64,000 nt of DNA from Steromphala cineraria (GCA_916613615.1 OU744726.1:64806987-64870986), one strand, 5' to 3'. Positions 37,401 through 49,430 are shown, numbered from the stretch's first letter. Notes: generated by a model not told the origin, from the sequence alone. Made by a program: numbers and translations.

Positions 37401-38855
37401 ATTCTATGTTAGCTGCATTTGCTGCAGTCACGTTCAATCATTGCACTTATATACACCTACCGCGCTTCACGGGATCATACCTAAGTTTATTTATGACTAA
37501 TGGGAGTAATGCTCTCCACTCAGTTCTAATCATAGCCAACTAGGAATACCTCAGGCCCGGGGCCCTGGAGGGGCTCCCCAATTATTGTCATGACCATATA
37601 TCGATTTCATATTTCCAACATATGAGATACTGTGTTATTGTAGCTCATCAGACTCTAACATGTAAGTGAAGATGACTAAAACAACCCTAAAAACGCTGTA
37701 AATACGCATGTTGACTTAAAGATTACGCTTCTGTCCCACGATTTACCACGTCCCCCCCCCCCCCCCCCCCAAACACCGGGTTAGGAAATCGAGTATGTGC
37801 CCCCATCCCCTCACCCCTTTAGTATGGAAAGTCACCTTCCCCCAACTAAGTTAAGAATGTAAAAGGTTGGCCCCCCTAAATTGTTTTACATGATGATACG
37901 AACACTACTTATATCCAATGTGTAAATCATGGTCAGGTGATTTGACGTTCCCACAATTACATAGTTACATTCAACCATAAAGGAAATATTAAAATATTTA
38001 TGATCACTCAAACGTATGAAACTTAACGTAACAAAATAAAATTTAAATAAGACATATGTCTACATCCAATTCAACTGACACACAACTAAAAACGCATGTC
38101 CTTGGACGAAGAATGAATACGATCAATACATGAAATATTGATCTTCTCCTGTATACAAGGTGCGAGGGATTTATCCTTGAGCGGGTAGTTGGATATAAAT
38201 ATAGCTAGCTTGACAACAGGTAGCATAGAGAAAAAAAGGCGACACAGATAGTATGTAAGGGTTTCAATATGTACAAGCTGTGATGTCAACTATATTCTTT
38301 CAACTGTTAAGAAAAAACCTAGATATTGGCTGAATGTAGAGCTGTCACCTACACTTAAGAATGCAACATGTGTTAACAAAGTACATATTACCTGTATTGA
38401 TCGACCGCGTGTATCTGATAAGGGGTGAAGGTCACTTGGTCCGTATTTCGGTGCAGTTGAACCTAGGTAACTCGGACCTCAATTGACCGGAAACCTTTCT
38501 ATCCGGGCGCTATCTGGACTGAAACGAATATCCTAACTAAAAGAATACTTCGTGATTCGTCATCCGCACGTCCATTTTAAACCATGTCTACATATTTGTA
38601 AGGAAACCATCAACCATATAAAATGCAATGAAATATTATGTTGTTATAAACTCAACATGCACCTTCAAAGTTAATTTGACTCGTATTAGCAATCAAAAGG
38701 TCAAACCATCCTTCCCATCTTGATGGACGTGCTATTCTAATTCTATACAATGTCAAAGGAAAGCTTGACTTTTATACGACATTCATACACGATTATGAAA
38801 ACCACATAATACTAATATGAAAGTTACTTGCAATTGTACTACAAATTCAAATATA
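34451..38855. other. Gene-poor intergenic region with C-rich patches
   Basis: I recognise no gene. Pure C runs: 35290-35304, 36342-36361 and 37752-37770. C-rich patches surround the last two (36060-36365, 37735-37890). The minus strand has a donor-like CCG|GTAAGTGAG near 34944, a possible end of a remote 5' UTR exon. Segments near 37365-37420 and 38420-38460 share GGTGAAGGTCA(T/C)TTGGTC, suggesting an old duplication. Confidence 0.45.
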
Positions 38856-40714
38856 AACTGAACGCCAAAAGAAATGTTACACCTCTTTGAATTTGAATAT
38901 AGTAAAAAGTTAACACTCCATCAGTTTGGTGTTTTGTGCTAAAATAGCAGACCTGTATCTTTAATGGTAAATTAGTTATCTCCAGTTCTTCATGGTCGGG
39001 TCATTTGTCCTATTTCCGATCATGCACGAACATAACAAAATCGAAGAATAATCATTAGTTTAATGACAAATTGTATTTGATCACAATCTGGTATGATCGC
39101 CGTTGGCATTCAAACATGCCTGAACTCTTCGTCTCACAAAACGTCAGTCGTCTGATGAAAGCAGTTGCTTTCTCAATTCGGCCATCATTGCTGCAATAAG
39201 TTATTGACGTGTGTGTGGTTGGTGTCGACGTTGACGGATCCTTCGATCGATGTAATCCCAGAGGTGCTCGATTGGATTCATATCGGGCAATCTGGCAGGC
39301 CAAGGCAAAACGTGGACGTTGTTGACGTTGGGGTACTGTAAAGTCACTCTGGCTATATGAGGACGAGCATTGTCCTGTTGAAAAAGGGTGTTTGGATGGC
39401 GTTGTAAGAATGGGATGACCTCTGGCTGTAGGACCCTTTAAATGTACCTGTGCGCCATCAGATTGCCGCCAATGACACCTAGGTCGGCGGTTGCGTTGCC
39501 GCGTATCCCACCCCAGACCATGACGCTGCCTCCACCGGAAGGAATAACTTCCTGTACGCACCAGCGTGCCTCCCTCTCACCCCGGCGACGGTACACCCTC
39601 CTTCTCCCGTCTGCTACGTGTATCTGGAACCGACTTTCGTTGGAAAATAACACTCTCTGCCAGTTTTGGTTCTGCCAACGTGGAACATTTCTTGCCCAAG
39701 CAACTCTGTTTTGTCGATGTCGGCGCGTCAACAGCATTGCTCGCATCGGCCGGTATGACCTCAGTTCATGTTGTTGGAGCCTTCTTCTCACCGTCTGGGG
39801 ACTGATTCGGTGTCCAAGTGCAGTAGAAGCTGTCGTTGTGGCGGCTTAAAAGCGGTTCCTGAGGTGCAGTTGAAGCAGGTACCGGTCTTCATTTGGGGTT
39901 GTCACTAGCGGCCTACCGCTACTAGTTCAGTCTCGAGGCGATCAAGTTTGTTGTAGACGTCCACACAGCCTAAGAATGGTGAGACGATGACATCCGAATG
40001 CGGCAGCGACTTCTCCATCAGTGAACCCAGTCTGCAGCATTCCAATCGCTCTTTCTCGCTCGTCAGTTGTTAATCTCGACATTGTAATCGAATAATGGTT
40101 GGAAATAATGAATACAGGGGCCTTATGTAACCGTTTTTAACTGATTTCAATTGCATTTTATGCGGGTTAAAAATTCTATGGCTACGTTTTGGTGAAATCA
40201 TCCTGATGAAATCCAAAATGTAAAAGAAGTTCACTATCTAGAAAGATTTAGAAACAAATGTAGTCCGTAAACATGTGACATAGCTTCCTAAAACAGTCGA
40301 AGCACATTTTTAACAATAACGTTTTCTTAGAATCGTATGGTTGTGTTTAGAATAGAAAAATAACAAATCTCAATATTTCGTCATTCATCAGACAAAATAA
40401 CGAATAAATATTTCCAAAAACGTAAGTTATTTCCTTTTTTATGAATGTGCATTCATTATCAAAGAAAATAAAGTCAGTTTGGTTAAGTTTTACAATTTTA
40501 ACTTCAATTATTGCATGATCGGAAATAGGACAATTGACCCCACCCATGAAGAACTGGAGATAACTTATTATCATTAAAGTTACAGGTCTGCTATTTTAGC
40601 ACAAAACACCAAACTGATGGAGTGTTAAAACACAACAAGCAAATTCCTCTAAACACGTAACTTTTTACTATATTCAAATTCAAAGAGGTGTAACGTTTCT
40701 TTTGGCATTCAGTT
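38856..40714 (-). mobile_element. Full-length Tc1-like transposon, 1,859 bp, inactive
   Basis: TA lies at both borders (38854-38855 and 40715-40716). Terminal inverted repeats of roughly 170-200 bp start AACTGAACGCCAAAAGAAAT (left) and AACTGAATGCCAAAAGAAAC (right, complement). The right repeat has about 30 extra bases. Long repeats around one transposase gene fit the IR/DR type of Tc1 element. Transposase frame: 39081-40082, minus. A 5'-altered relative is at 62476-64000. Confidence 0.93.
39081..40082 (-). pseudogene. Tc1-like DD34E transposase, in frame but with stop codons
   Basis: 334 codons from ATG to TGA with no frameshift, interrupted by at least four stops (for example at QQT*SPRD* and HRYI*RVL). 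The N-terminal helix-turn-helix region starts MSRLTTDERERAIGMLQTGF. The catalytic core has VLFSNESRF, FQQDNARPH and MNPIEHLWD; exactly 34 residues separate the second D from the E. The first catalytic aspartate of the usual FSDES is asparagine (codon AAC), and the same change is in the second copy. Its role, when intact, is to bind the inverted repeats and cut and paste the element at TA. Confidence 0.93.
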
Positions 40715-40716
40715 TA

Positions 40717-41761
40717 TGTTTCAATGTTCCAAAAAGAAGTCTTGAAATTACCAAAATTAGTGTCATCATGTACAGACATTTCCTGTGAATGTAATATCTT
40801 AATGTTATTATGTCTCACAACCTAACTCCGATACTCAAGCTTATGTCTATCTGTCCGTCTTATGAGGTCAGAGAAGATTCAACAAAAGGTCTAAAACAAT
40901 TCCTGTTTCGTTGTGTTGTACGTTTTTCTCACATTTTGTTAGGAAAGAGTCAAATTACTTGACCGAGTTTCGTCACTGAATATAATGAGATTAAACACTC
41001 CGCATAAGCCAATAGAGGTTACCATTGGAGGGTAGAGAAACTTTTCAATTTAGGGGTATTAAAATTCCTATTTTCCGGTGCTTGTCAATACGATATAAAA
41101 CATCTTTTTAATGTTTATATGTTACAAATTCGTGGAATTTCATTTAATATTGGAATTTTATTTTGAAATCTTGAATACATTCCAATAATTAACACAACTC
41201 TTACTGTCTAACGTCTTATGATTAGTTTAAATTATTACTTTTGAGTCAGCCAAAGTACAGAGTTCAGTTTTCGATTAGAAATAAAGACATTTTTATTTTT
41301 CTATATTAAACCGAATTAACAGTAGCTCATGGACCTTAACAGTTAGTATTTTAGGATGAATTCATAACGTTTTGCTTTGTGTCCCTCATAAACCATACAG
41401 TGTCACTTTAAATGTATTTGGAGGTCAGTACGTGTTAAAGGAGGTCGATCCTATGACATTTGGTAGTGATATTCTACGCCTCCAGCGATTTTGCAAGTTT
41501 GAACAAGTTTCACATGTGTGTGTGTCAACTTGAACTTTCAATGATACAGGTACGTTCATTATTCTGTCGAGCTATGTCATCCAACTGTCATATAAGAAAC
41601 GAACTGCACAACATCATGACCCACTGATCAAATACATGTAATGTTGACATATGAATGTGGTTTCAGGTTGCCTTTTCAAATCCCATGATATTTATCTCAT
41701 TGAGTGATTTTAAGCAATATATATGTTTGATCACCTTGCTTTACAAAAGGTCACGATACTG
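40717..41761. other. Intergenic, no gene seen
   Basis: AT-rich sequence with no recognisable coding, repeat or hairpin signal. Confidence 0.5.
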
Positions 41762-42070
41762 TTGGTAAAACTAACTTTGCATTCCTATGTGGGTCAAGAA
41801 TCCTGCATTTTAACAAACAACAAAATCTAGGTCAGCCCAAGCCACTGTTGGTATATACAATTTTGCAGTCCTATGTAGGTCAAGAATACTGCATTCTTTA
41901 CAAACGACAAAATTGAGGTCATGCCCAACGGTGCTATACACACGTAGGTAACAAATTCTGCAAATCTGCCCATACCCAAAAAGTTCAGGTCGCCTTACTG
42001 TTGGTAAGAATAACTTTGCAGTCTTCATGTAGGTCACGAGTATTGCAGTTCTTTGTAAATAACTAAATTG
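41762..42070. repeat. Degenerate tandem repeats rich in AGGTCA
   Basis: Three or so diverged copies of a unit like CTATGTAGGTCAAGAATACT...CAAAATTGAGGTCA...TTTGCAGTC, with uneven spacing of about 85 to 150 bp. Each copy carries two AGGTCA or near AGGTCA hexamers. Confidence 0.7.
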
Positions 42071-42489
42071 AGGTCAGGTCAGTAAGAGCTATTGATCATG
42101 TCACAGTCACATTTGCATCACAAAATGAGGCGACGATGATAAGATATGATAGTTATGATATTGAGGAATGAAATTATTTTCTTACCACTCGATATTTTGT
42201 ACTCCTATTGTGAACAGAAACAAAAATATAGTCGCAAGCGACGACAAACGGATTCAGCGCTGTATGGTGTTAATTTTCATTAACAGAGGTAATTATCTAA
42301 GTCAAAAATCTTGAGCGAGAATGCTTACAATAATGACAAGGGTTGTCAGTCCGGTACTTAAAGGCAAGACCACATTTATGCATACACTGCTATTTAACAT
42401 AGCTGTAGCAACGAGGCATCATCTTTGGTGTTATTACAATGGATCAAATCTATCAGTGTAAAGTTTTTATATTTTTTCCCTCAAATTAA
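42071..42489. other. Intergenic, no gene seen
   Basis: No coding signal or clear repeat. Confidence 0.5.
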
Positions 42490-42857
42490 CCGACGGCACT
42501 CACCGTGCGGCATTCTTATCATCCGGACCATTAGAGACACTTCAAAATTGTTTACCATCGTGTAGAGGAGAGCATTGTCTTTATGTATTATTTGTTAATG
42601 AGAATGAAAAAGTAAAGAAACGGTGAGCGATGCGACATCTGTCGCAAATATTATGTTTTTTCACCAAATTTGCCGACGGCGCCAACGTAAGCATCAATTG
42701 CTCGCGAACCATTGGATATATTAAATGTTTGTTTTCACCATCGTGTAGAGGAGAGAAATGTCTTTATTTGGAGTATTATTTGTTAATGAGAATAAAAAAG
42801 TACAGAAACGGTGAGCGATGCGAATCTGTCGCAAATATTATGTTTTCAATCAAATTA
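42490..42857. repeat. Tandem duplication, about 185-bp unit, two copies
   Basis: Both copies contain CGACGGC, CACCATCGTGTAGAGGAGAG-like and AGAAACGGTGAGCGATGCGA segments in the same order. They differ by point changes and small indels. No coding signal. Confidence 0.85.
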
Positions 42858-44795
42858 CCGTAAGCCTCAAGAGGTAAACAGTAACTAATACATTATAAAA
42901 AGGACCACATTGCACTTGATATTCAACGTTTAGCCTTAACAGAAAATTCATCATGGCTGCAAACATGAATCATCTCAGGTTAAAGAGTCTTGTTGCTCCC
43001 TGATGATAAATAAAACATTACCTAGTGTTATATTGCCAATGAACTACAATTTTTCAATCATTCATATATCATAATCATTCAAAACGAAAGTAGGATTAAC
43101 CACATTTAAATACTCCGAATTTCAATGTAAATGTTTAATCTAATTTTAATGAGATTTATCCAAGATTGTAGGTACTTTTGGCTTTCATATGATATATAGA
43201 GCAATGTGTTATCGTACGTCGTTGATTAGCAATGAGTATTCAAACATACCCACCAAAACACCCGTTTTCGAAAAATGCAAACTTTGACCCTTCCTCGTGA
43301 CCGGAAATGACTGTTCGCGAGCGATTTTATTCTTTTATCTTGAATACCTTGCTATTGTCTAACTCTCATGCAAAAATCATCAAATTCGTCTGGGTTTTTG
43401 AATTATCGCCCCTTGAATATTGCAAAATGTGCAAACTTTGAAGATTTTTATAAAAAAAACTATTTCGATTTTTTTAATTTTGAACCGAACTTGTTATAGG
43501 CCAATGTCTCAGCTACATTATGTGTAAGTTTCAGCTTTCTAGTATCAGCAGTTGCCGAGTGGTGATACCTGAAAGGTGCCTGGGGTCGGACTTTTGAAAA
43601 AAATGCAGACAATTCAAGATGGCGGCCAAACCACGTGACCTACGAATTTGCCATGACTTCGTTTTTTGCATTATTTTTGATTGCGCATCTTTTAAAAAAG
43701 GTTTCAGGTCTCTAAGTGCATTTTGAAAAAAAAAAACAATGTTAAATTTTCAAACTTTGGGCCTTGCTGGGTCATTTATTTATGGGCCGAATTGGCCCAA
43801 CAGCTTATTGTCGCCTCTCCTTAACAAGGTCTACCAGCAAGTAAAATTTGGCTTCGATAGCATTAGCCGTTTGGTCTGAATCCTGGTAACAAGAATTGTG
43901 GAATAATAATAAAAAGTAACACGCCAATAACAATAAGGATTCAGCCTGATGGCTGAATCCTTAAATAATAATTTTGTCAAGCGAATCACAACTCGATTCA
44001 GTATGCTAGGTACAAATCACTGCATTTAAGCTTTTATGATTGTGGAAGATGTTTATCTTTTCAAGTGTGTAACACTTATAATAATAAAATTTGTCATGCT
44101 TCTCAAAATAAATTGAAATACAAGTGTGCGGCGCGGCATTGGTCTACACAGTGTGCACATGAGACAATTTTGAATAAAACTCTTGAAAACAAATCGCCAA
44201 AATTTGGTGTACATTTGTTAAGTTTGCATTTCATTTGATTAAACAAAATGATTACCTTTTACTTTTACAGGTATTTCAAATATGAATCTCAGTTCAGGTC
44301 AAAGTTCAAATTCCAAGCCATAGGCTATTGCTCCACTTCAGTATCGAGTTGTCATATTTAAGATAAATTTGTCGACGTTCATTCAGTCTTTCTAAGACAT
44401 TCACAAACCAATTGTCTTGATAGATCTCCTTTTTCTTGCATTTAGAAAGGAATAATCATTGAGCGTTTAAGCACTCATAACTGCATTTGTTACCAAAAAC
44501 GTTGTGAACAATTTCTCAAAATATTTATCGATATTAACACCTTCTTAAAGGAAAGAATACATAAAGATACAATGTATACTTTTCCGTCGTGATATAAAAT
44601 GTTAAAACAATGACTTCCCTTTTGTTGATGGTAATTACAATAAATATTCACATATTTCAAAAATGTTTAAAATTATTCAGTTCTCAGGTTGAGTCCTATA
44701 ATTAAGAGCTCAAAAACCTCCTAAGAATACTCCTTCGATATAAAAATACACACCCTGAAAGTTAAAGTAATGGATGTCAGGGAGTGTCCAGATAA
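42858..44795. other. Repeat-like region ending in a perfect hairpin
   Basis: 43240-43980 looks like a dispersed repeat (ATGCAAACTTTGACCC, CAAGATGGCGGCC, then AACACGCCAATAACAATAAG). It ends with the hairpin AAGGATTCAGCC-TGAT-GGCTGAATCCTT at 43935-43962. A 3' hairpin is seen in Helitrons, but I do not see the CTRR end. The rest shows no gene. Confidence 0.45.
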
Positions 44796-45221
44796 GCATC
44801 CTGCTACATCAGCGTATATGTCTCCGCTCATGCTACAACCTATCCCCTGATATCCTCCTATGGTCTTCTGTCGTATCGCTATATATAGCAAGCCAATCAA
44901 ATAATGTCCTTTCAGCGATAGCGGCAAACTAGTTTCTTGGCTTCGTTCCGCGTGCTCACCTCGTGATGCAGTGCTATTAGATAATAAATCTGATTCTCGT
45001 TGCAGTCTCCCGCTAAGCTCCAAATCACACACTTTTAGATTTCCACGTGCGACATCACTAGACAACAGTGTATGGAGTTCGAAATAGTTTGACTGAAAAC
45101 AGACAGGCTATAAATAGCGGTGAGCAACCACCCGTCAGCGATACGACAGAAGACCATAGGTGGATATCAGGGGATAGGTTGTAGCATGAGCGGAGACATA
45201 TACGCTGATGTAGCAGGATGC
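44796..45221. repeat. Large inverted repeat, 85-bp arms, 256-bp spacer
   Basis: The left arm (44796-44880) runs from GCATCCTGCTACATCAGCGT to TCTGTCGTATCGCT; the right arm (45137-45221) is its near-perfect complement. The spacer starts with ATATATAGCA and has TATAAATAGC near its right side. It carries no recognisable protein. It fits a fold-back element or a non-autonomous DNA transposon. Confidence 0.9.
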
Positions 45222-45394
45222 CAGGAATGGCAGATGTTCCCAACATGGGGCCTTGTGCTTTGACATGAGTGCCGAGGGCATGCTGAGAACGCCGTCCTCA
45301 CTGAGAGTCAGTTTTGAAACAATAATTATTTTGATGAATGTCAAATGTTGGCACTGTCACATTAACAGGATTCGATTCCTTTTATCACCACGTC

Positions 45395-45761
45395 TTAAAG
45401 GGGCAGTAGCACGTTTTTTGATAATTTTATATTTTAAAAGTTTCACTGATAATTGTAAGTTAATGCTAAATGTATTATTTTGACAGTGTCAAAAATCTCA
45501 TAACACAAACCAATCATCCATGCATAGTCAGAGGGCGAAGTTTGAAGATTCACTTAAAATCCATTGGCGGCCATTTTGTGTGAACACCTTTAATTCATTT
45601 TGTGTAAGAAAAAGGAATCGCATGGCTAAGCTTTACTTTATAAATTTGAATTATTACTGCTCCACTTAGTTTAAATACGTTGTCTTTCAATTGGGACCAT
45701 TAATTTTCATTTTCCTGACATCACCTTATATTCCCCCTAAAACGTGCTACTGCCCCTTTAA
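45395..45761. mobile_element. MITE family B, copy 4
   Basis: A 367-bp element, inverted relative to the copy at 30526. The left end TTAAAGGGGCAGTAGCACGT is intact, and so is the complementary right end. Confidence 0.9.
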
Positions 45762-46049
45762 TGCTCTCGCTATTTCTCGAATAATCGGCTAGATTGATCC
45801 TAGCAAATGAGAATGGTTGCATCTTCGTTGTGTCTTCAACCCGCAAATCAAGACAATTGACTTCTTACTCGTGGATTCTTTCAGAGTTTGATTAGCAACT
45901 TTTCGAGACACTTCAACAGCTTCCATTAAGGAAATCACATCCGAAGCTGCAGTTTTGGGCACTTCATGGTTTGAAAGATCAATCTCAATGAATGTTTTTC
46001 GGTGGCGACCATGGACTAAAAAAAGGGCCGTTTTCAGTACTGTCTAAAT

Positions 46050-46805
46050 ATGGAGTTATGTTGTAGGCAAACTGTCATTTATTGTTGCAATTTGTACTGG
46101 GGAACTTTAGATGTAGGGTATCTTTAAAACGCTGCAAATGACACCCTACCGTATGTGTTTGGGCGTTCAAGATGATTGTATACATTGTCAAGTACAGTTA
46201 TTATGGCATCCTCCACGCCTCGGTTTGAGCGATAGGCGAACAGTAAGGGGTCAGCTGTCTCTATGATACCATCTAAGAGTTAGGGGAGCAGTAATCGTTC
46301 GAAACATTTCATAGCAGGTCGATAATCAGTTAATTGCGTACATTTAGTTTCTTTGGCACAGGTATAATTTCAGATAACTTCCACAGTTTTAGGATAGTGT
46401 GAGTGTCAAGTGACAACTCTTCAACACTCTACCTTGAATCCCGTACGGTCCGCAAGATTTCCGCATATTAATCCTTCTGGACGAATTTAAGACAGCGTCC
46501 GCACTGTTACGTATGTTGTCTTTACCATTAGGTGTTACCCTCACCTTTTCCTTCTGTATCTTGTCAGAAAATTCAAAACGGGTGTAAAAGGTGTTAAGTT
46601 GATTTGTGTTAGCCTGAGGATCCTGAACACGTAGTGGACTCTGTCTTCCGAGCACTCACCATGGATGCAACACCTTGCCATACTCGTCTCATGTTGTTGC
46701 TGTGAAATTCACTTTCAATCTTTACCTTATAATCTATCTTATATTTCCGTACATGAATGTCTATATCTCTCTGTGCATATTTGAGCTTCTTGACATCACG
46801 TTGCT
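46050..46805 (-). pseudogene. LINE reverse transcriptase remnant
   Basis: Minus-strand translation in shifting frames gives the classic order of a CR1/Jockey-like ORF2: a linker with RRVWQGVASM, then NQLNTFYTRFEF, then RKSCGPYGIQGRVLKSC, then KLSEIIPVPKK, LTDYRPA(..)MKCFERLL, DPLLFAYRSNRGVEDAI and VLDNVYNHLERPNTYGRVSF. It stops before the catalytic FADD-type box. Multiple stops and frameshifts make it non-functional. It is a different fragment from those at 5684 and 19205. Confidence 0.88.
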
Positions 46806-46907
46806 GGTACACTATTGTTATGCCCCAACCATATACCTGTATGGCAGGGGCATATTGGTTCACCCTCAGTTGTCCGTACATCCGTACGTACGTAACCATT
46901 CTATACA

Positions 46908-47400
46908 GGGTATTGTTTATCCGCTGCTCCCCAAAAACCATTCAACAGATTTAATTGAAATCGCACACATGGCTTTTAGGCATCCTAAGAGTGTGCATCT
47001 CATATTTTGTTTTTCAATTTTGATTTTTTTTTCAGATTTCTTACATGTTGAACTAAGGTGACTTTTTGTGCAAGTGAAAGCTCATAGTCGTGTGATAGGG
47101 GGTGTAATTTATCCACTTCCCCTCAAAAACCATTCAACAGATTTAATTGAAATCGCACACATGGCTGTTAGGCATCCTAAGGGTGTGCATCTCATATTTT
47201 GTTTTTCAATTTTTGATTTTTTTTCAGATTTCTTACATGTTGACCTGAGGTGAATTTTGTGCAAGTGAAAGCTCATAGTAGTGTGATGGGGGGTGTTGTT
47301 TATCCACTTCTCAAAAAGTACTGGATAGACTGCGCTATTCTTCCAAACATGCTTTATAGATATCCTAAAGGTGTGCACCTTATATTTTGTTTTGTGAATT
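46908..47400. repeat. Tandem repeat, about 190-bp unit, 2.5 copies
   Basis: Copies start near 46908, 47097 and 47288, each with TTTATCCACTTC- or TTATCCGCTGC-like starts, AACCATTCAACAGATTTAAT (first two copies) and CATCCTAAG(A/G)GTGTGCA. The third copy is more diverged and truncated. Confidence 0.85.
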
Positions 47401-48502
47401 TTTGATTTTCTACGTTTTAATGGATGTTTGATCTTAAATTAAGCTAAAGGTTTGCATCTCTTTTTAAATTCTATGGTTGAAAACATTGAGAGCTTTTTTT
47501 TAGCTGGGGCAATTGTGTCCCATGGACACAAATTTTCTAGTCTTCATATTCAGATGCGTCTGATATCGCAAGTTCATGCATCTGTCAATTTAAAGAAGAC
47601 TGGGTTCTGAGCACTATTGGCGGTAATGACTTGTCAAAAGCGAGAAGTATTTAATAAATCAATTGCATGTTTCTCTTTTTAATTTACAAAGGCTATTTGC
47701 TTACAATTTTTGCGTAACTGCCCAATATTTTAAAGGTAAATTTGTAAACACAAAATGAGTATACAAACTAGCATGAAAGGCCTTGGAAAAGGCAAGTTTG
47801 GGAGCACCAAACGTATGTAGATTTAGGTAAGCAGGGACAGTTTGTAAAGCGTCCGAACCCGGAAGGTCGGGGTTCGATTCCAAACCAAAAAGCATTTTAC
47901 AGTGAAAGATGATTGAGGCTTTGCAATACAAGAAGAAAAATAACAATGCTTGAATGGCGCTGCACCGAAATTACAATGAAACGTTAACTTATAACCAGGA
48001 CAATGTTAAATTATAAAAAAAACATACACTGTTCTGGAAACATCAGTAAGGAAACATTTTGTTTAGTTAAAATTGACAAAACATGTTATCGAGAAATTAT
48101 TTTTAATGTTATGATTGTCCTTTTACATGGTAGAGCTGTTTCTATCAAAAATTCCTTTACATTGTACTATTGGTCTCCGGGCCATGTATAACAATAAAAT
48201 CTGTCTGATTATAGAATAAAAAGAAAGTAAGAATCCCTTAAATTACCAACAAGCTTTGACATATGCAACAGATAGATCCACTTGGAATGTATATTTGTAC
48301 TGTTGGTGGTAAGAAATTATGATAGCAAATGTGAGACTACTTTCTTTACAGGTATTTGGGATCAGCTGGTATTTGGATGGAATCGAACGTGAGCTACACC
48401 CATGTCACCTTGAAAATCAAATATGCAAGGCTGTACCAAAGGATTGTCAGTTTTCAGGAATATCAAACAAATAATCTCTTCAAACCAGGGAATAATTATT
48501 CA
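47401..48502. other. Intergenic, downstream of the Rho gene
   Basis: It contains a tRNA-like SINE relic at 47825-47900 (separate entry). The rest has no coding signal. Part may be 3' UTR of the Rho gene, which ends at 48503. Confidence 0.45.
47825..47900 (+). repeat. Degenerate tRNA-like (SINE) fragment
   Basis: TTTGTAAAGCGTCCGAAC followed by GGTCGGGGTTCGATTCC resembles the second half of a tRNA-derived SINE head, with a good box B (GGTTCGATTCC). Box A is weak and no cloverleaf can be closed. Confidence 0.4.
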
Positions 48503-49420
48503 TTACATGATAAGGCATCTAGCTTTCTTCTTCTTGTTGGTTGCTCTTGCAATTGTTGCTGCCTCGAAGACAGCTCGGACTCCTTCGTTCCTTTTTGCAG
48601 AACACTCCAGGAAGGCCTGGGCTCCGATCTCCTTGGCCATCTGGCGACCTTCTTCCTCTGTGATCAGACTCTTCTGGCTTGATCTCATCTCTGCCAAAAC
48701 CTCCTCGTCGTTGCGCATGTCCTTCTTGTTGCCCACCAGGATGAACGGAGTTCTTGGGCAGTAGCTATTCACTTCAGGTTTCCACTTGTACCGGATGTTC
48801 GCCAGACTGTTCGGGTTGTCCAAGGAGTAACACACGATGATCACGTCCGTGAGTGGGTAGCTTAGGGGACGTAGCCTGTCGTTATCTGACGTGTCCCACA
48901 TTGTCAGTTCAACCTGGTATAACAGAATGAACAAAACTGCATCACCTTGGAACTATTAACGTTCTTTAACATCTAAAAAGTCGATTAGGCAAGATCAATA
49001 TTTCTTATCCTGAAAGAGAAAAGCTTTGCATGGGTTTTCATCTGGGTGAACTCAACTGATCTTACGTAAAGGAATTGTATCAACATAAATAGATAAAATC
49101 AAAATATTCTGTCATGAAAATAAACTGGATAATAAACTTAATTTAAGTTAATTATAACGTTACACCAAATAACAAAAGGGAAATAATTTGTATCTTGTGC
49201 CACAACAAACCTCCTTCAGTATGGCGATGTTAATGTAAGAGATTAATTAGCCACTCACTGAGATGCCATCAACTTCAATGTCTCCTACGTAAGTATCGAA
49301 GACTGTTATGTTGCACCCCTCAGGGAACTCGTTCTTGCTGAAGACAGACAACAGACACGTCTTCCCACAAGCCGGGTCTCCTACTATAACCAGCTTCTTC
49401 CTCAGAACTGCTGAGGCCAT
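48503..49420 (-). CDS. Rho-family small GTPase, 190 residues, atypical active site
   Basis: Two coding exons: 49259-49420 (54 codons) and 48503-48913 (136 codons plus stop), with a phase 0 GT-AG intron after EVDGIS. An acceptor (TATTTCAG) 10 nt before the ATG indicates a 5' UTR intron. Relatives act as membrane switches controlling actin. Motifs: P-loop GDPACGKT (Pro where Rho has Gly14, Ras Gly12); switch [16 protein letters not shown] (Thr kept, usual Tyr34 lost); G3 [15 protein letters not shown], about three residues short against [18 protein letters not shown], so the DxxG glycine and catalytic Gln63 are gone; G4 VGNKKD; G5 ECSAK. It ends in a basic NKKKKAR and a CAAX box CLIM; by family rules a final Met favours farnesylation. 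The frame is open and intron-bearing, so it is not a processed pseudogene. It is closest to RhoA/B/C by eye. Confidence 0.92.
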
Positions 49421-49430
49421 CTTGAATTAT

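Noticed and set aside
39442..39849. 135-codon plus-strand open frame
   Set aside because: It is the antisense shadow of the Tc1 transposase.
47701..47946. 81-codon minus-strand open frame
   Set aside because: Overlaps the tRNA-like SINE fragment and has no recognisable domain.
48356..48764. Plus-strand open frames over the Rho gene
   Set aside because: Antisense to the second Rho exon, whose protein motifs are unambiguous on the minus strand.
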